The notes under the pieces were generated by a model, which did no database searches, was not told where the DNA came from, and was given only the letters and a program-made list of their open reading frames with translations. A stretch of 64,000 bases of DNA, taken from Stieleria magnilauensis. GTDB lineage: Bacteria > Planctomycetota > Planctomycetia > Pirellulales > Pirellulaceae. The position numbers and the translations under genes were made by a program. Location: contig CP036432.1 in the NCBI GenBank assembly GCA_007753675.1, positions 7,194,233-7,258,232 of the forward strand, given 5' to 3'. The stretch's first letter is position 1. The number at the start of each line of letters is the position of its first letter. Below are positions 25,325-35,800 of this stretch, one piece after another.

Positions 25325-26005
25325 AGACCGTTCCTTTGGATAAGGGGATAAGAAAAGCGATGGCGCCAGCCTAACAAAGAAATCCTTCCCGTTAGCAAGA
25401 AAAATCTCGTTTTCGGCGAAACCAGCCCCCCGGAATAATGGAGGGGGCCATCAAACTGCCCCTCTCCATCACATCTGTGTGGTCGACAATGGGGAACGGC
25501 TCGGCCGACGCAGCGGCTACACATGGGTGCAGTGCCAAGAGAGGACGCGTCAGGCCCCGTCGATTCCCGCCCTTCGTCCCGAATGAGCGTAGCGAACGAG
25601 ACGACGCGATCATGGCATGCCACAATCGACGCCAGGACAAGGCGTGCGGCCGTTCGCCCGAAACCTCGTCGTGTGGTAGCGGTGAATGCCTGTTTTAGAG
25701 GGCCTGTTGTAGACCAGGGCAAGGCCCATAGGCTCGCGCCAAACGGCTGATCATCCATGGAAATCAGCCGGTTCGCGCCGACGCGAACGGCCGCTTCGCT
25801 GGTCTTGACCTAGCGGTATGGGTCTCTCGCTCGGGACGGCACCGGCGTGAATGCCTGGGCGCCGTTTTCGGAAAGCGATCCGCTGCGTCGTTTCGCCGCG
25901 GCAACGAAACGCGGACGCGGCAGCATCGGCCCACCGGCGCCGCCGCGGTTCATCATCAACGATTCAGAGCGACGTCGCCGTTTGGCAGCGACATCCAGCC
26001 CAGAA
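25325..26005. other. 681-bp spacer with palindromic sequence
   Basis: No credible gene is seen between the DUF1559 gene and the small lipoprotein gene. An 8-bp inverted repeat (cggctgat at 25744-25751, atcagccg at 25763-25770) is embedded in a longer imperfect palindrome with GGCTCGCGCC-like arms. These arms resemble the arms of the REP family found elsewhere in the window. Confidence 0.5.
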
Positions 26006-26188
26006 TCACTGCATCGATTTTTCCATTTCAGCGTTATATTCTTCCTCGGTCATTCCCGCCATCGCTGGGTCTTCCTCTTCAACGGGAGGAGCTTCAATCA
26101 CTTGAGTTTCGCCGCTGCCACCGCAACCGGTCAGCGAAAGCGTCGTGAAACACAAAGCAGCCATCCACAACCAAGCAAACTTTTTCAT
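26006..26188 (-). CDS. Small acidic lipoprotein
   Basis: 60 residues. Charged N-terminus (MKKF), hydrophobic core, and lipobox LTGC at about residues 19-22 predict a lipid-anchored protein. The mature chain is about 38 residues, acidic (EEEDPAMAGMTEEEYNAEMEKS). Small lipoproteins of this kind commonly accompany DUF1559 genes in planctomycetes (from memory), and this one lies upstream of one on the same strand. Function unknown. Confidence 0.8.
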   Translation of the reverse strand: MKKFAWLWMAALCFTTLSLTGCGGSGETQVIEAPPVEEEDPAMAGMTEEEYNAEMEKSMQ

Positions 26189-26410
26189 CGGTTAAACCTT
26201 TCAGAATAAAATGAGTCAGAACGCGCGTGCTGGGCAGTGGGGCATCCTTGAACAGATGCCGTCTGCGTCAGCCGCGTTTGCACTCACCATAACTCACCGC
26301 CGGCCGCAACGCGAGCAGCGTGCCGATCCGACCGGGACGATTTTTTTTCAGTCGCGGCAACCGGACAGGTTCAGTCTGGCCCGAAGCGTTGTCGCCCCGT
26401 TTCGGTATCG

Positions 26411-27541
26411 TCAGCCCGCCTTCAGCAATTGCTCCGCGGCATCGATCAGCAACGTCTTGGCTTGACGGATCGTTTCGCCCACCGATCGGCCCGGGTCGTG
26501 AATCTGTCGCACTCGGGTCAGCCCCAGGTCCTCGACCGATGCATTCTCAAGCGCCAACACGCCACACAGCGCCGCGACCGGCACGTGATACTTTTCTCCG
26601 ACGTCGGCAACCCCGCGAACCAGTTTCCCGTAGGCGGTTTGATCATCGATCTTGCCTTCGCCGGTGACGATCCAGTCGATGGTGCCGCCGGACAACAAAG
26701 ATTCCACCCCGGTCAGCGAGAGCACAAACTCGATCCCCGAGAGGAACTCGGCGTGCAAAAACGCCTTCAATCCGTACCCGGTCCCTCCGGCAGCGCCGGC
26801 TCCCGGAACGTCGGCGACGTCCAATTGCAACTCTCGTTGGACGGTTTGCTGCAGTCGATCCAGGCCGCGATCGAGTCGCACGATCATCGTTTGGTCGGCA
26901 CCTTTTTGCGGCCCGTAGACAGCAGCCGCTCCTTCAGGACCCAGCAGAGGGTTGGCGACATCGTTGATCGCGAAAACGCGAGCCGACGAGAGTTCAGGCA
27001 GCACACCGGACGCATCGATCGAAGCGATTTGCTCCAGCGCCCCGCCGGTCGACGGCAGCGTCGCACCATCGGCATCGAGAAATCGGTAGCCGAGGGCCTC
27101 GGCGATTCCGATGCCGCCATCATTGGTTGCGCTACCGCCCAATCCGATGTAAAGCGTTTTGGCACCGCGGCGCAAGGCGTCGGCGATCAGCGTGCCGGTT
27201 CCCAGCGTCGATGTCCGCGAGGGCTCGCGTTCTTCGGCCGCCAGCAGTTCCATCCCCGATGCCCGAGCCATTTCGATGTATGCCGTGCCGCGACTCGCGT
27301 CAAACCCATAGTCCGCCTGGATCGGACGACCGAGTGGATCGGTCGTTTGGCAACCGATCGCTTCGACGGACGCATCGCTCTTGCGAATCGCATCGAGAAA
27401 CCCGTCGCCACCATCGGACGCCGTGATCGAATGGATCTGGATCCCCGAGTCGAACCGCCGCAGCCCCGTCTCGATCGCTTCGATGACTTCGGTTCCCGTC
27501 AGCGAACCTTTGAACTTATCGGGGATGATCAAGACATTCAT
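26411..27541 (-). CDS. Glycerate kinase (GckA/GlxK type)
   Basis: 376 residues from ATG 27541. The family opening MNVLIIPDKFKGSLTGTEV is clear, followed by ITASDGGDGFLDAI, IGLGGSATNDGGIGIAEALG, PLLGPEGAAAVYGPQKGAD and DWIVTGEGKIDDQTAYGK. The enzyme phosphorylates D-glycerate to 2- or 3-phosphoglycerate; this family usually makes 2-phosphoglycerate. Cytoplasmic. It lies downstream of the alpha-glucan phosphorylase on the same strand with an 85-bp gap that includes a short tandem repeat. Confidence 0.95.
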   Translation of the reverse strand: MNVLIIPDKFKGSLTGTEVIEAIETGLRRFDSGIQIHSITASDGGDGFLDAIRKSDASVEAIGCQTTDPLGRPIQADYGFDASRGTAYIEMARASGMELLAAEEREPSRTSTLGTGTLIADALRRGAKTLYIGLGGSATNDGGIGIAEALGYRFLDADGATLPSTGGALEQIASIDASGVLPELSSARVFAINDVANPLLGPEGAAAVYGPQKGADQTMIVRLDRGLDRLQQTVQRELQLDVADVPGAGAAGGTGYGLKAFLHAEFLSGIEFVLSLTGVESLLSGGTIDWIVTGEGKIDDQTAYGKLVRGVADVGEKYHVPVAALCGVLALENASVEDLGLTRVRQIHDPGRSVGETIRQAKTLLIDAAEQLLKAG

Positions 27542-27588
27542 TGGAGCCCACGCGGCGGAGACGGATAACAAGTTTCAAATTTCAAGTT

Positions 27589-27623
27589 GCTAATCGCTAA
27601 TCGCTAACAGCTAATCGCTAACA
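27589..27623. repeat. 7-bp tandem repeat abutting the phosphorylase stop codon
   Basis: Five units of gctaatc or gctaaca in a row (27589-27623). Three bases later (27627-27629) comes the stop codon of the minus-strand phosphorylase gene. It fills most of the spacer before the glycerate kinase start. Confidence 0.8.
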
Positions 27624-27626
27624 GCC

Positions 27627-29849
27627 TCACCGATACCGCATTTCACACGTCACACCACCGGCGGCCCAGACGTAGGATTTCGCGGTGTAATCGGCCACCA
27701 TGCGATGGCTGCTGAATCGCCACGCCAGTGTGCTGATGCTGTTCATCATGCGTTTGATCCAGAACTTCGGCAGCCCATCACTGTCACGCGTGTAGAAACA
27801 CGGGATCACTTGTTCTTCCAGCGTTTTGTAGAGGGCTTCGCCATCGCGTTGATCAGTGATTTCGTCACTGACGTGTGAGCGGCCGTTGCCGATGGCGAAT
27901 CCGTTGGATCCGTTGAAGGCTTCGCCCCACCAGCCGTCCAGGATGCTGCAATTGAGACCGCCGTTGAGCACGACTTTCTGGCCGCTCGTCCCGCTCGCTT
28001 CCAACGGGCGACGGGGGTTGTTCAACCACACGTCGACGCCTTGAATCAGATGACGGCAGACGTTGATGTCGTAGTCTTCGACGAAGGCGACGCGACCGGC
28101 GAAACGGGGATCATGCCGCAGGTTGGCGATCTCTTGAATGAATTTCTTGCCGGGTTCATCTTTCGGGTGGGCCTTCCCCGCGTAAATCAACTGTACCGGA
28201 CGGTCGCTGTTGCCGAGCAGTTCGGCGATCCGATCGATGTCGCTGAACAACAGATTGGCACGTTTATAGGTCGCGAATCGGCGGCCAAACCCGATCGTCA
28301 AGATCCGCGGGTCCAGGATGTGTCGCGCCGCTTCGACCACGCTGTCACTTTCGCCACGCCGTCGGCATTGTCGGCTGAAGCGACGTCGCACGAACGAAAC
28401 CAAGTTGTGTTTGAGTGAATTGTGCGTTTCCCACAGTTCGCCGGGGTCGACGTCGTGGATCGCTTGCCAGGCATCGGGTTCCTGCAGCCGGTGCTTCCAG
28501 TCGGTGTGGAAGTGCTTGTCGTACAACGTCTGCATTTGAACGGCTAACCAACTGGCCACGTGCACGCCGTTGGTGATGTGTCCGATCGGCACTTCATTCT
28601 CGGCGCGGTCGGGCCACATCGATTGCCACATGCGGCGCGAGACGACGCCATGCAGACTACTGACCGCGTTGGCGCATCGGCTCATCTTGAACCCGATCAC
28701 CGTCATGCAAAACGATTCGTTGTCGTTGTCGGGATCGACACGGCCCAGGGCGAGCAATTGTTTTTGGCTGATGCCGAGGGAATCGCGGAGCGGCCCCAAG
28801 TGTTCTTCGACCAAGGCGGGCGGGAAACGGTCATGTCCGGCGGGAACGGGAGTGTGCGTGGTGAAGCAGGTGGCGCGGGCCGACAACTGAACGGCGTCTT
28901 CGAACGTCATCCCGTCGTTGTCCATCAACTGTTTGACCACTTGCAAGGAGCCGAACGCGGAGTGTCCTTCGTTGAGATGATAGACGCCGGGGTCGATCCC
29001 GAGTGCGGCCAACGCCTTGACGCCGCCCACGCCCAAGACCAGTTCCTGACGAATTCGCGTGCGTTCATCGCCACCGTACAAGCGGCTGGTCAATTCGCGG
29101 TCTTCCGGCTTGTTTCCATCGACGTTGCAATCGAGCAGATACAAACGCACTCGTCCGACATGCATCAGCCAGACTTTGGCCAGCAGTTGTCCGTCGCGGG
29201 TGTCGATCGCCACCGTCAACGGTTGGCCGTCTGAATCCAACGCCGCTTGGATCGGCAGATTTTCGATCTTCGTTTCCAGGTAATCTTCACCTTGGAAACC
29301 GTCTTCGTCCAAGTACTGGCGAAAATAGCCTTGGCTGTAATACAGCCCGACGCCGACCAACGGGACGCCCAAACCCGAAGCACTTTTAATATGGTCGCCC
29401 GCCAACACGCCCAACCCGCCGCTGTAGATCGGAATCGATTCGTGAATCCCAAACTCGGCCGAAAAATAAGCGACCGGCTTGGCCCCCAACACACCGGCGT
29501 TGGTCGACGCCCAGGTTTGAGAGGAATTGAGGTACTCTTGCAGGCGACGGTAGGCGTAATTGATGCGGCTGTGGAGCACCAACTCGCCGGCGCGGTCGGC
29601 CAGTCGCTCCGGCGTCATCTCACGCAACAAGGCCACCGGGTTGTGTCCGAGTTGTCGCCAGCGAATCGGATCGACGTCACGAAAGATCGCGTCGCATTCC
29701 GGATGCCAGCTCCACCAAAGGTTGTTAGCAAGCGTCCAGAGCTTGCCATACAAGTCGTCTGCATGACTGAGTTCGCTCACGAAATCCGACGTCCCCGCCG
29801 CAGGGCTAGACGAGATATTTTTGGTGGGCGGCAATTCGGTTTGGCTCAT
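27627..29849 (-). CDS. glgP: Alpha-glucan (glycogen/maltodextrin) phosphorylase, GT35
   Basis: 740 residues from ATG 29849; the frame extends upstream to 29984 without family similarity. It is the shorter phosphorylase subtype, with an N-terminal domain LWTLANNLWWSWHPECDAIF. Active-site landmarks include AYFSAEFGIHESIPIYSGGLGVLAGDH, YHLNEGHSAF, GHITNGVH, RRFATYKRANLL and EASGTSGQKVVLNGG. The last contains the lysine, around residue 620, that should bind pyridoxal phosphate. It releases glucose 1-phosphate from storage glucan. The acyl-CoA dehydrogenase-like gene is divergent, with 268 bp between starts. Confidence 0.95.
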   Translation of the reverse strand: MSQTELPPTKNISSSPAAGTSDFVSELSHADDLYGKLWTLANNLWWSWHPECDAIFRDVDPIRWRQLGHNPVALLREMTPERLADRAGELVLHSRINYAYRRLQEYLNSSQTWASTNAGVLGAKPVAYFSAEFGIHESIPIYSGGLGVLAGDHIKSASGLGVPLVGVGLYYSQGYFRQYLDEDGFQGEDYLETKIENLPIQAALDSDGQPLTVAIDTRDGQLLAKVWLMHVGRVRLYLLDCNVDGNKPEDRELTSRLYGGDERTRIRQELVLGVGGVKALAALGIDPGVYHLNEGHSAFGSLQVVKQLMDNDGMTFEDAVQLSARATCFTTHTPVPAGHDRFPPALVEEHLGPLRDSLGISQKQLLALGRVDPDNDNESFCMTVIGFKMSRCANAVSSLHGVVSRRMWQSMWPDRAENEVPIGHITNGVHVASWLAVQMQTLYDKHFHTDWKHRLQEPDAWQAIHDVDPGELWETHNSLKHNLVSFVRRRFSRQCRRRGESDSVVEAARHILDPRILTIGFGRRFATYKRANLLFSDIDRIAELLGNSDRPVQLIYAGKAHPKDEPGKKFIQEIANLRHDPRFAGRVAFVEDYDINVCRHLIQGVDVWLNNPRRPLEASGTSGQKVVLNGGLNCSILDGWWGEAFNGSNGFAIGNGRSHVSDEITDQRDGEALYKTLEEQVIPCFYTRDSDGLPKFWIKRMMNSISTLAWRFSSHRMVADYTAKSYVWAAGGVTCEMRYR

Positions 29850-30117
29850 AGCGTTCCCGTCGCACAATGTAGAGAAGTCAGTGTCGCACTTAGCGAACGT
29901 TCCTGAAGGGCTCAGGACTCTGTTGTCGACCACTTGCCCCCACGAATCAAGCAACGGTCGTCGCAGGGGCGGGCAATCTTCCAAAGTTTCCGGACTGGGG
30001 TGTCGTCAAACGGTTTGGTTTTCCCCTACAACCTTGCCAACTCGCCGCAAAACGTCCAACCTAACGATCTCCGTCCAGGCAATCTCGGCCCCTGGCTCCT
30101 TTTGCAACACTCCCGAC

Positions 30118-31242
30118 ATGCGTCATTCCACCACAAGCGCCGACTTCGAGTCTTTGTTGGAAACACTCGCCTCGCAGGCTTCCAGATGGCGGACGACGAG
30201 TGATTGGCCTGCGGACTCGCTGTTGCGATGCGGCCAGCACGGCATCTTTGGCGGCCTTAGCGGGATCTCTCCGACGTGGACCGACCAGCCGATTTGGACT
30301 GCGGTCGATCAAATCGAGACGCTGATTGGTCTGGCCCGGGCGGACTTGTTGACCACCTTTGTGATCACTCAGCATGTCGGCGCGATCAAACGGATCGCGG
30401 CGTCGGATCGGCTGGCCGCTGGCGGCAACGCTGCCAGCGTCTTACAAGAATCCGTGCTACCGACGCTGATCGATGGCACGACGATCGCGTCGGTGGGCAT
30501 CAGTCATTTGACGACCAGCCGCTTGCACTTGGGACGCCCCGCCGTCGTCGCGACTGCGGCCGAGCAAAGCGGCGAATCGGGCTATCGCCTGTCGGGCACC
30601 ATTCCCTGGGTCACCGGAGCGCCCGCGGTCGGGTACGTCGTCGTCGGCGCGACATGCGAGGACGCGACGCAGATCCTGGTCCTGATCCATCCGTCGGACG
30701 AAGGCGTCCAACGCGGCCGCGGCGCAGAAATGGTCGCCATGTCGGCCAGCTGCACCGATGCGATCGAGCTGCACGATGTCTTTGTCCCCGAGGGGCGAGT
30801 GCTTTCAGGTCCTCGTCAAAACGTTTTGACTCCGGCCAAACCGAACGGATCCGCCCCGACCGGGGCCGGCGGACTGCAGACCTCCGCACTCGCACTCGGT
30901 TTGTCCTACGCGGCGCTGGAGTATCTGCGTGAGGAATCCAGCCGGCGTGGCAACCTGATCCCGATCGTGGACCGATTCAATGACGAACACCAACGGCTGC
31001 ACCAAACGATTCGAGCAGCCGCGGGAGGAGACAGCGGTCAGGATTCAGCAGCCATCCGGACACTGGCCAACGGCTTGGTCCAGCGGACGACCAATGCCGC
31101 CATGACGACCGCCAAAGGAGCCGGAATGATGATCGATCATCCGGTCGGTCGCTGGTGCCAGCAGGCATTGTTCTTTCTCGTCTGGAGCTGCCCCCAACCG
31201 GTCGCCGACGCACACCTCTGCGAATTAGCTGGATTGGACTAA
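30118..31242 (+). CDS. Acyl-CoA dehydrogenase-like flavoprotein
   Basis: 374 residues from ATG 30118, the first Met with coherent sequence (the frame is open from 29821). It shows the general acyl-CoA dehydrogenase layout: N-terminal helices, a middle beta domain (SGYRLSGTIPWVTGAPAVGYVVVGA; AIELHDVFVPEGRVL) and C-terminal helices (AKGAGMMIDHPVGRWCQQALFF). The usual catalytic Glu is not evident, so a dehydrogenase, oxidase or monooxygenase-type member are all possible. It is monocistronic, between divergent glgP and convergent asnS. Confidence 0.75.
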   Translation: MRHSTTSADFESLLETLASQASRWRTTSDWPADSLLRCGQHGIFGGLSGISPTWTDQPIWTAVDQIETLIGLARADLLTTFVITQHVGAIKRIAASDRLAAGGNAASVLQESVLPTLIDGTTIASVGISHLTTSRLHLGRPAVVATAAEQSGESGYRLSGTIPWVTGAPAVGYVVVGATCEDATQILVLIHPSDEGVQRGRGAEMVAMSASCTDAIELHDVFVPEGRVLSGPRQNVLTPAKPNGSAPTGAGGLQTSALALGLSYAALEYLREESSRRGNLIPIVDRFNDEHQRLHQTIRAAAGGDSGQDSAAIRTLANGLVQRTTNAAMTTAKGAGMMIDHPVGRWCQQALFFLVWSCPQPVADAHLCELAGLD

Positions 31243-31288
31243 AGAAAAGGCAGAATAATAGAAGCGGCAGCCGGACCACCGCACGTCC

Positions 31289-31316
31289 TCTCCTTGTCTC
31301 CTCGTCTCCTTGTCTC
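31289..31316. repeat. 8-bp tandem repeat at the asnS stop codon
   Basis: Three and a half units of tctcct(t/c)g run from 31289 to 31316. The last bases overlap the TGA stop of asnS (31315-31317). It lies between the convergent dehydrogenase and asnS genes. Confidence 0.75.
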
Positions 31317-32709
31317 AAAACTCCGCACTCCCCGGCGTCCTGGGAAACGGGATCACGTCACGGATGTTTGCCATCCCGGTGACGTATTGAACGGCGCGTT
31401 CCAGCCCCAGGCCGAATCCGGCGTGCGGGACCGTTCCATACTTCCTCAGGTCAAGGTACCACCAATAGTCGTCTTCGCTGAGTGATTGTTCAGCCATGCG
31501 TTTGCGGAGCATGTCCAAGCGTTCTTCGCGTTGGCTGCCCCCGATGATTTCGCCCACGCCCGGCACCAGCACATCCATCGCGGCGACTGTTTTTTCATCC
31601 TCACTGACGCGCATGTAGAACGGTTTGATCGTTGCGGGGTAGTCGGTCAGAATCAACGGGCCGCCGACGTGCTTCTCGGTCAAGTAGCGTTCATGTTCGG
31701 CTTGCAGGTCACTGCCCCAGGCGATCTCGTAGTCGAACTTCTGCCCCGACGATTCCAACACCTTGATCGCTTCGGTGTACGTCATGTGTTGGAACGGTTG
31801 GTCGATCACGCCGCGGATCTGGTCAATTTTTCCCTTCTCGATCCGTTGATCAAAGAACTCCATGTCTTCCCCGCAACACTGCAAGCATTCGGAGAACACC
31901 TGCTTGAGAAACTGTTCGGCGAGTTGCATGTTGTCGGCCAAGTCAAAGAACGCCGCTTCGGGTTCGACCATCCAGAACTCCGCCAGATGCCGACTCGTGT
32001 TGCTGTTTTCGGCGCGAAAGGTCGGGCCGAAGGTGTAGATCCGTCCCAGCGAGGTCGCATAGGTTTCGCCTTCGAGTTGCCCGCTGACGGTCAGGAAGGT
32101 CGGCTTGTCGAAGAAATCGAAAGAAAAATCGACCGGCCCGCCGGACTTGGCCAATCGTTCCAAGTCCAGTGTGGTGACGCGGAACATCTCTCCGGCACCC
32201 TCACAGTCGCTGGCGGTGATGATCGGCGTGTTGACGTACAGGAATCCGTTTTCGTGAAAGAAGCGGTGAATCGATTGACAGATCTGGTCGCGGACTCGCA
32301 TCACCGCGCCGAGCGTGTTGGTGCGAGTACGCAGGTGTGCCCATTCACGCAGTTTTTCGAAGGAGTGCCGTTTTTTCTGCAGCGGATACGTTTCCGGGTC
32401 AGCCCAGCCGAGGACGCGGACGGCGCTGGCGTGCAGTTCCGTGGCTTGCCCCTTGGCCGGGGAGGCTTGCAATTCGCCGCGAACGACGACGCTGCAGCCG
32501 GCGGTCAACTTTTGGATTTCGCTGGCGTAGTTGTCCAGTTCACCCGGTGCGACGACCTGCAGGTTGCCCAGCGAAGATCCATCGTTGATTTCGATGAAGC
32601 TGAAACCGCCTTTGCTATCACGGCGTGTCCGAATCCAGCCGCGGATCTCACAGGGACGGCCGGCCGACTCGGCAAGACGAGCTTGTTTGACGGGAATCCA
32701 ATCACTCAT
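31315..32709 (-). CDS. asnS: Asparaginyl-tRNA synthetase
   Basis: 464 residues. An N-terminal OB-fold anticodon-binding domain (CEIRGWIRTRRDSKGGFSFIEINDGSS) precedes the class II catalytic core. Motif 2 is FRAENSNTSRHLAEFWMVEPE, typical of AsnRS, and motif 3 is AGFGLGLERAVQYVTG followed by NIRDVIPFPRTPG. It charges tRNA(Asn) with asparagine and is cytoplasmic. The 176 bp upstream are shared with a divergent gene. Confidence 0.97.
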   Translation of the reverse strand: MSDWIPVKQARLAESAGRPCEIRGWIRTRRDSKGGFSFIEINDGSSLGNLQVVAPGELDNYASEIQKLTAGCSVVVRGELQASPAKGQATELHASAVRVLGWADPETYPLQKKRHSFEKLREWAHLRTRTNTLGAVMRVRDQICQSIHRFFHENGFLYVNTPIITASDCEGAGEMFRVTTLDLERLAKSGGPVDFSFDFFDKPTFLTVSGQLEGETYATSLGRIYTFGPTFRAENSNTSRHLAEFWMVEPEAAFFDLADNMQLAEQFLKQVFSECLQCCGEDMEFFDQRIEKGKIDQIRGVIDQPFQHMTYTEAIKVLESSGQKFDYEIAWGSDLQAEHERYLTEKHVGGPLILTDYPATIKPFYMRVSEDEKTVAAMDVLVPGVGEIIGGSQREERLDMLRKRMAEQSLSEDDYWWYLDLRKYGTVPHAGFGLGLERAVQYVTGMANIRDVIPFPRTPGSAEF

Positions 32710-32885
32710 TGCGGCGCACTTCTTCTAGGGGATGGAGTCGTGACGGGGTGGAGGAAAGCGGCTGGGGAACACTACCGGCCCATCGAGTCGATGGCAATGT
32801 GGGAATCGATCTTGCATCGATTTCCCCGCCCCACCTATGTTGCCAAAGTATTTTGTCGCACACCCCTCCACAAGATGATTGCGCC

Positions 32886-35800
32886 ATGGACGGCAGTTGG
32901 AACGAAAATCGAACTCGTGTTTCGAATTCACGTCATTCACTTCTTCGTCGGCGACGCACGGGTCTTCGTCGGCAAGGCACGGGCATCACCTTCGCCGCGC
33001 TGATTCCCTTGATCGCGTCGATGGTCCTGGCCGGTTCCGGCGACCTCCGTGCCGACGAGGCGGAATGGATCTGGGCGCACGGCACGACGGCGGAACAGCC
33101 GATCGCGTTGGGCGCGCAGTGTTTTTTCCGCAAACCGATCAACCTGCGGGTGCCCGCCGAAGCCCGGATCGAGATCGCTGCGGACGACCAGTATGAATTG
33201 TTCGTCAACGGGCACGCGATCGGCACGGGCCAATCGTCTCGGACCGTCGACGAGTATGACGTCAGCGAGTATTTCGAGGTCGGACGCAACATCGTCGCGG
33301 TGAAAGTCCGTAATCGTCGCGGCGACACCGCCGCACTTGCCGCTCGCGTTTCGGTCCGGCCGGAAAATAGCGACAAGTGGTTCACCTTTAGCTCCGACGC
33401 CTCCTGGAAAACCAGCACCGACGACAGCGAGCTGTGGGAAACCGTCGTCTTCAACGATCGCTTGTGGGGATCGGCGGCGGCCTTCGGACCGCTCGGCGAC
33501 ACCGCCCCGTGGGATCGCGTCGAAACCGAACCCGAACGCTCCGTTGCCGCATCATCCAAACCCGCCCCATCCGCGCCTCCGACTCCACCGGCACCGGTCG
33601 CCGCCAGCACCGGCCGATCGATCATGGCGTCCGGTGGACTGGCCGGGCCAAACCAACCGAACCAAACGCCCCCTCCGGCCGCACCCACGCCCCAACAGCG
33701 GGAACGGTTTCAAATCCAAAAAGGCTTCGGCGTCCAACGCATTCTGTCCGACGACAAGATCGGATCGGTGATCGCGATGACCTTCAACGAATTCGGCCAC
33801 CTGTTGATCTCCAAAGAAAACGGGCCGCTGCTGCTGGCCTATGATGACAACGACGACGGTGTCCCCGAAACGGTTCGCACGTATTGCGACAAAGTGAAAT
33901 CATGCCAGGGCATTCTGGCACTCAACGGCCAAGTGTTTGTCACCGGCGATGGCCCCGAAGGCCCGGCGTTGTACAAGTTGTCCGACAGCGATCGCAACGG
34001 AACGCTGGAGAAGGTTGAAGCGATCGTCAAATTCGTCGACGCGGCCGGTCGCCCGGCACGTCCCGGTGAACACGGTCCGCACGGTTTACGATTGGGTCCC
34101 GACGGCATGATCTATGTCGCACTGGGCAGCCACGTGCAAGCGGTCGGCGAAATCGGCGACGGACAAACCTATCGCGATGCCTACGAAGGCGACTTGCTGC
34201 CGCGTTACGAAGACCCCGCCGGTCACGGCCAAGGCATCAAGGCGCCCGGCGGAACCATCGTTCGAACCAACATCGACGGCAGCGTCATTGAACGCGTCGC
34301 TGGCGGACTGCGAAACCCCTACGACATCGTCTTTCACTCCGGCGGTGCCATGTTCGTGCACGATGCCGACATGGAAGCCGACGTCGACACCGCATGGTAT
34401 CGTCCCAACGCCGTCTTCGATGTCACCGAAGCGGGTGAGTTTGGCTGGCGCACCGGTTGGGCGAAATGGCCCGAGTACTATTACGACCGCCTGCCCGACA
34501 TGCTCGACACCGGACGCGGCAGCCCGACCGGAGGCGTCTGCTACGAACACTACGCGTTTCCCGTCCGTTACCAAAACACACTGTTCCTGGCCGACTGGAG
34601 CGAAGGACGCATCCTGAATGTTCGTCTGAAACCACGTGGGGCGAGCTTTGTGGCCGACAGCGAAGTCTTCCTGCAAGGCCAACCGCTGAACGTCACTGAC
34701 TTGGAAGTCGGCCCCGACGGCGGGTTGTATTTCTGTACCGGAGGCCGGTCGACCGCCGGTGGCGTCTACCGCGTCATCTACAAGGGCGAGGTGCCCGACC
34801 GGATGAACAAACTCGGGACGGGAATCGCCGCCGCCATCCGCCAACCGCAAGTCGAATCGGCATGGACGCGTCAAAAGATCGCCTCGATCAAAAGCGAACT
34901 CGGTGACAGCTGGAACCAACTGGTCGCCGGTGTCGCCTACAGCGATGACAACCCTCCGGACTACCGTGTCCGAGCGATGACGCTGATGCAACTGTTCGGC
35001 CCCATCCCCAGCGAAGACCTGTTGCTGGAACTCAGTCAAGCCGAAAGCGAACTCGTGCGTGCGAAGTCCGCGCTGATGCTGGGCCGAGCCCCGGGGCCGC
35101 GCGGTGAAAAACGCCTGGCAGAACTTTTGGTAGACGACGCGCCGGCAGTCCGACGGGCTGCATGTGAAGCGATGCTGCGAGGCAACATCACACCCGAGAA
35201 TGTCGACGGCCTGTATGAGGTGATCGCAAGCGGTGACCGGACGCTGGCGTTCGTCGGCCGCAAGCTGCTCGAACGAATGCCCGCCGAAACCTTCCGCGAC
35301 GAAGTGCTCGGCACCGACCAGACACGCGTTGCCATCGTCGGCATGCTCGCCTTGGTCGATGTCGACCACAGTGAAAAAACAGCCTTGGCGGTCTTGGAAC
35401 GCTGCAGCGAAATGATGACCGGCTTCCTCAGCGATGCCGACTTCATCGATGTCCTGCGGCTCTGTCAGGTGACGCTGCATCGCAGCGGCCTGGATCCCGC
35501 AAAGGTCGCCCCGCTGGACGCACAGATTGCCGAGGAGTTTCCTGCGGGCGAACCGAGAATCAATCACGAAGTCATTCGGCTGGCCACCTACCTCAGTTCC
35601 GAATCCTTGGCCGATCGCGCGATCGAGTACCTGGAATCCGACGCGCCGCACGAGACGCGCACCCTGGTGGCGATGTGCTTGCAATCGATGTCCGACGGAT
35701 GGAACGCGAAACAACGCTTCGCGATCCTCAAGTTCTTTGAAAAAGCGGCCAACCGATCGACCGCCGGCTCGCTGCCGATGTACATGACCAACGTCACCCG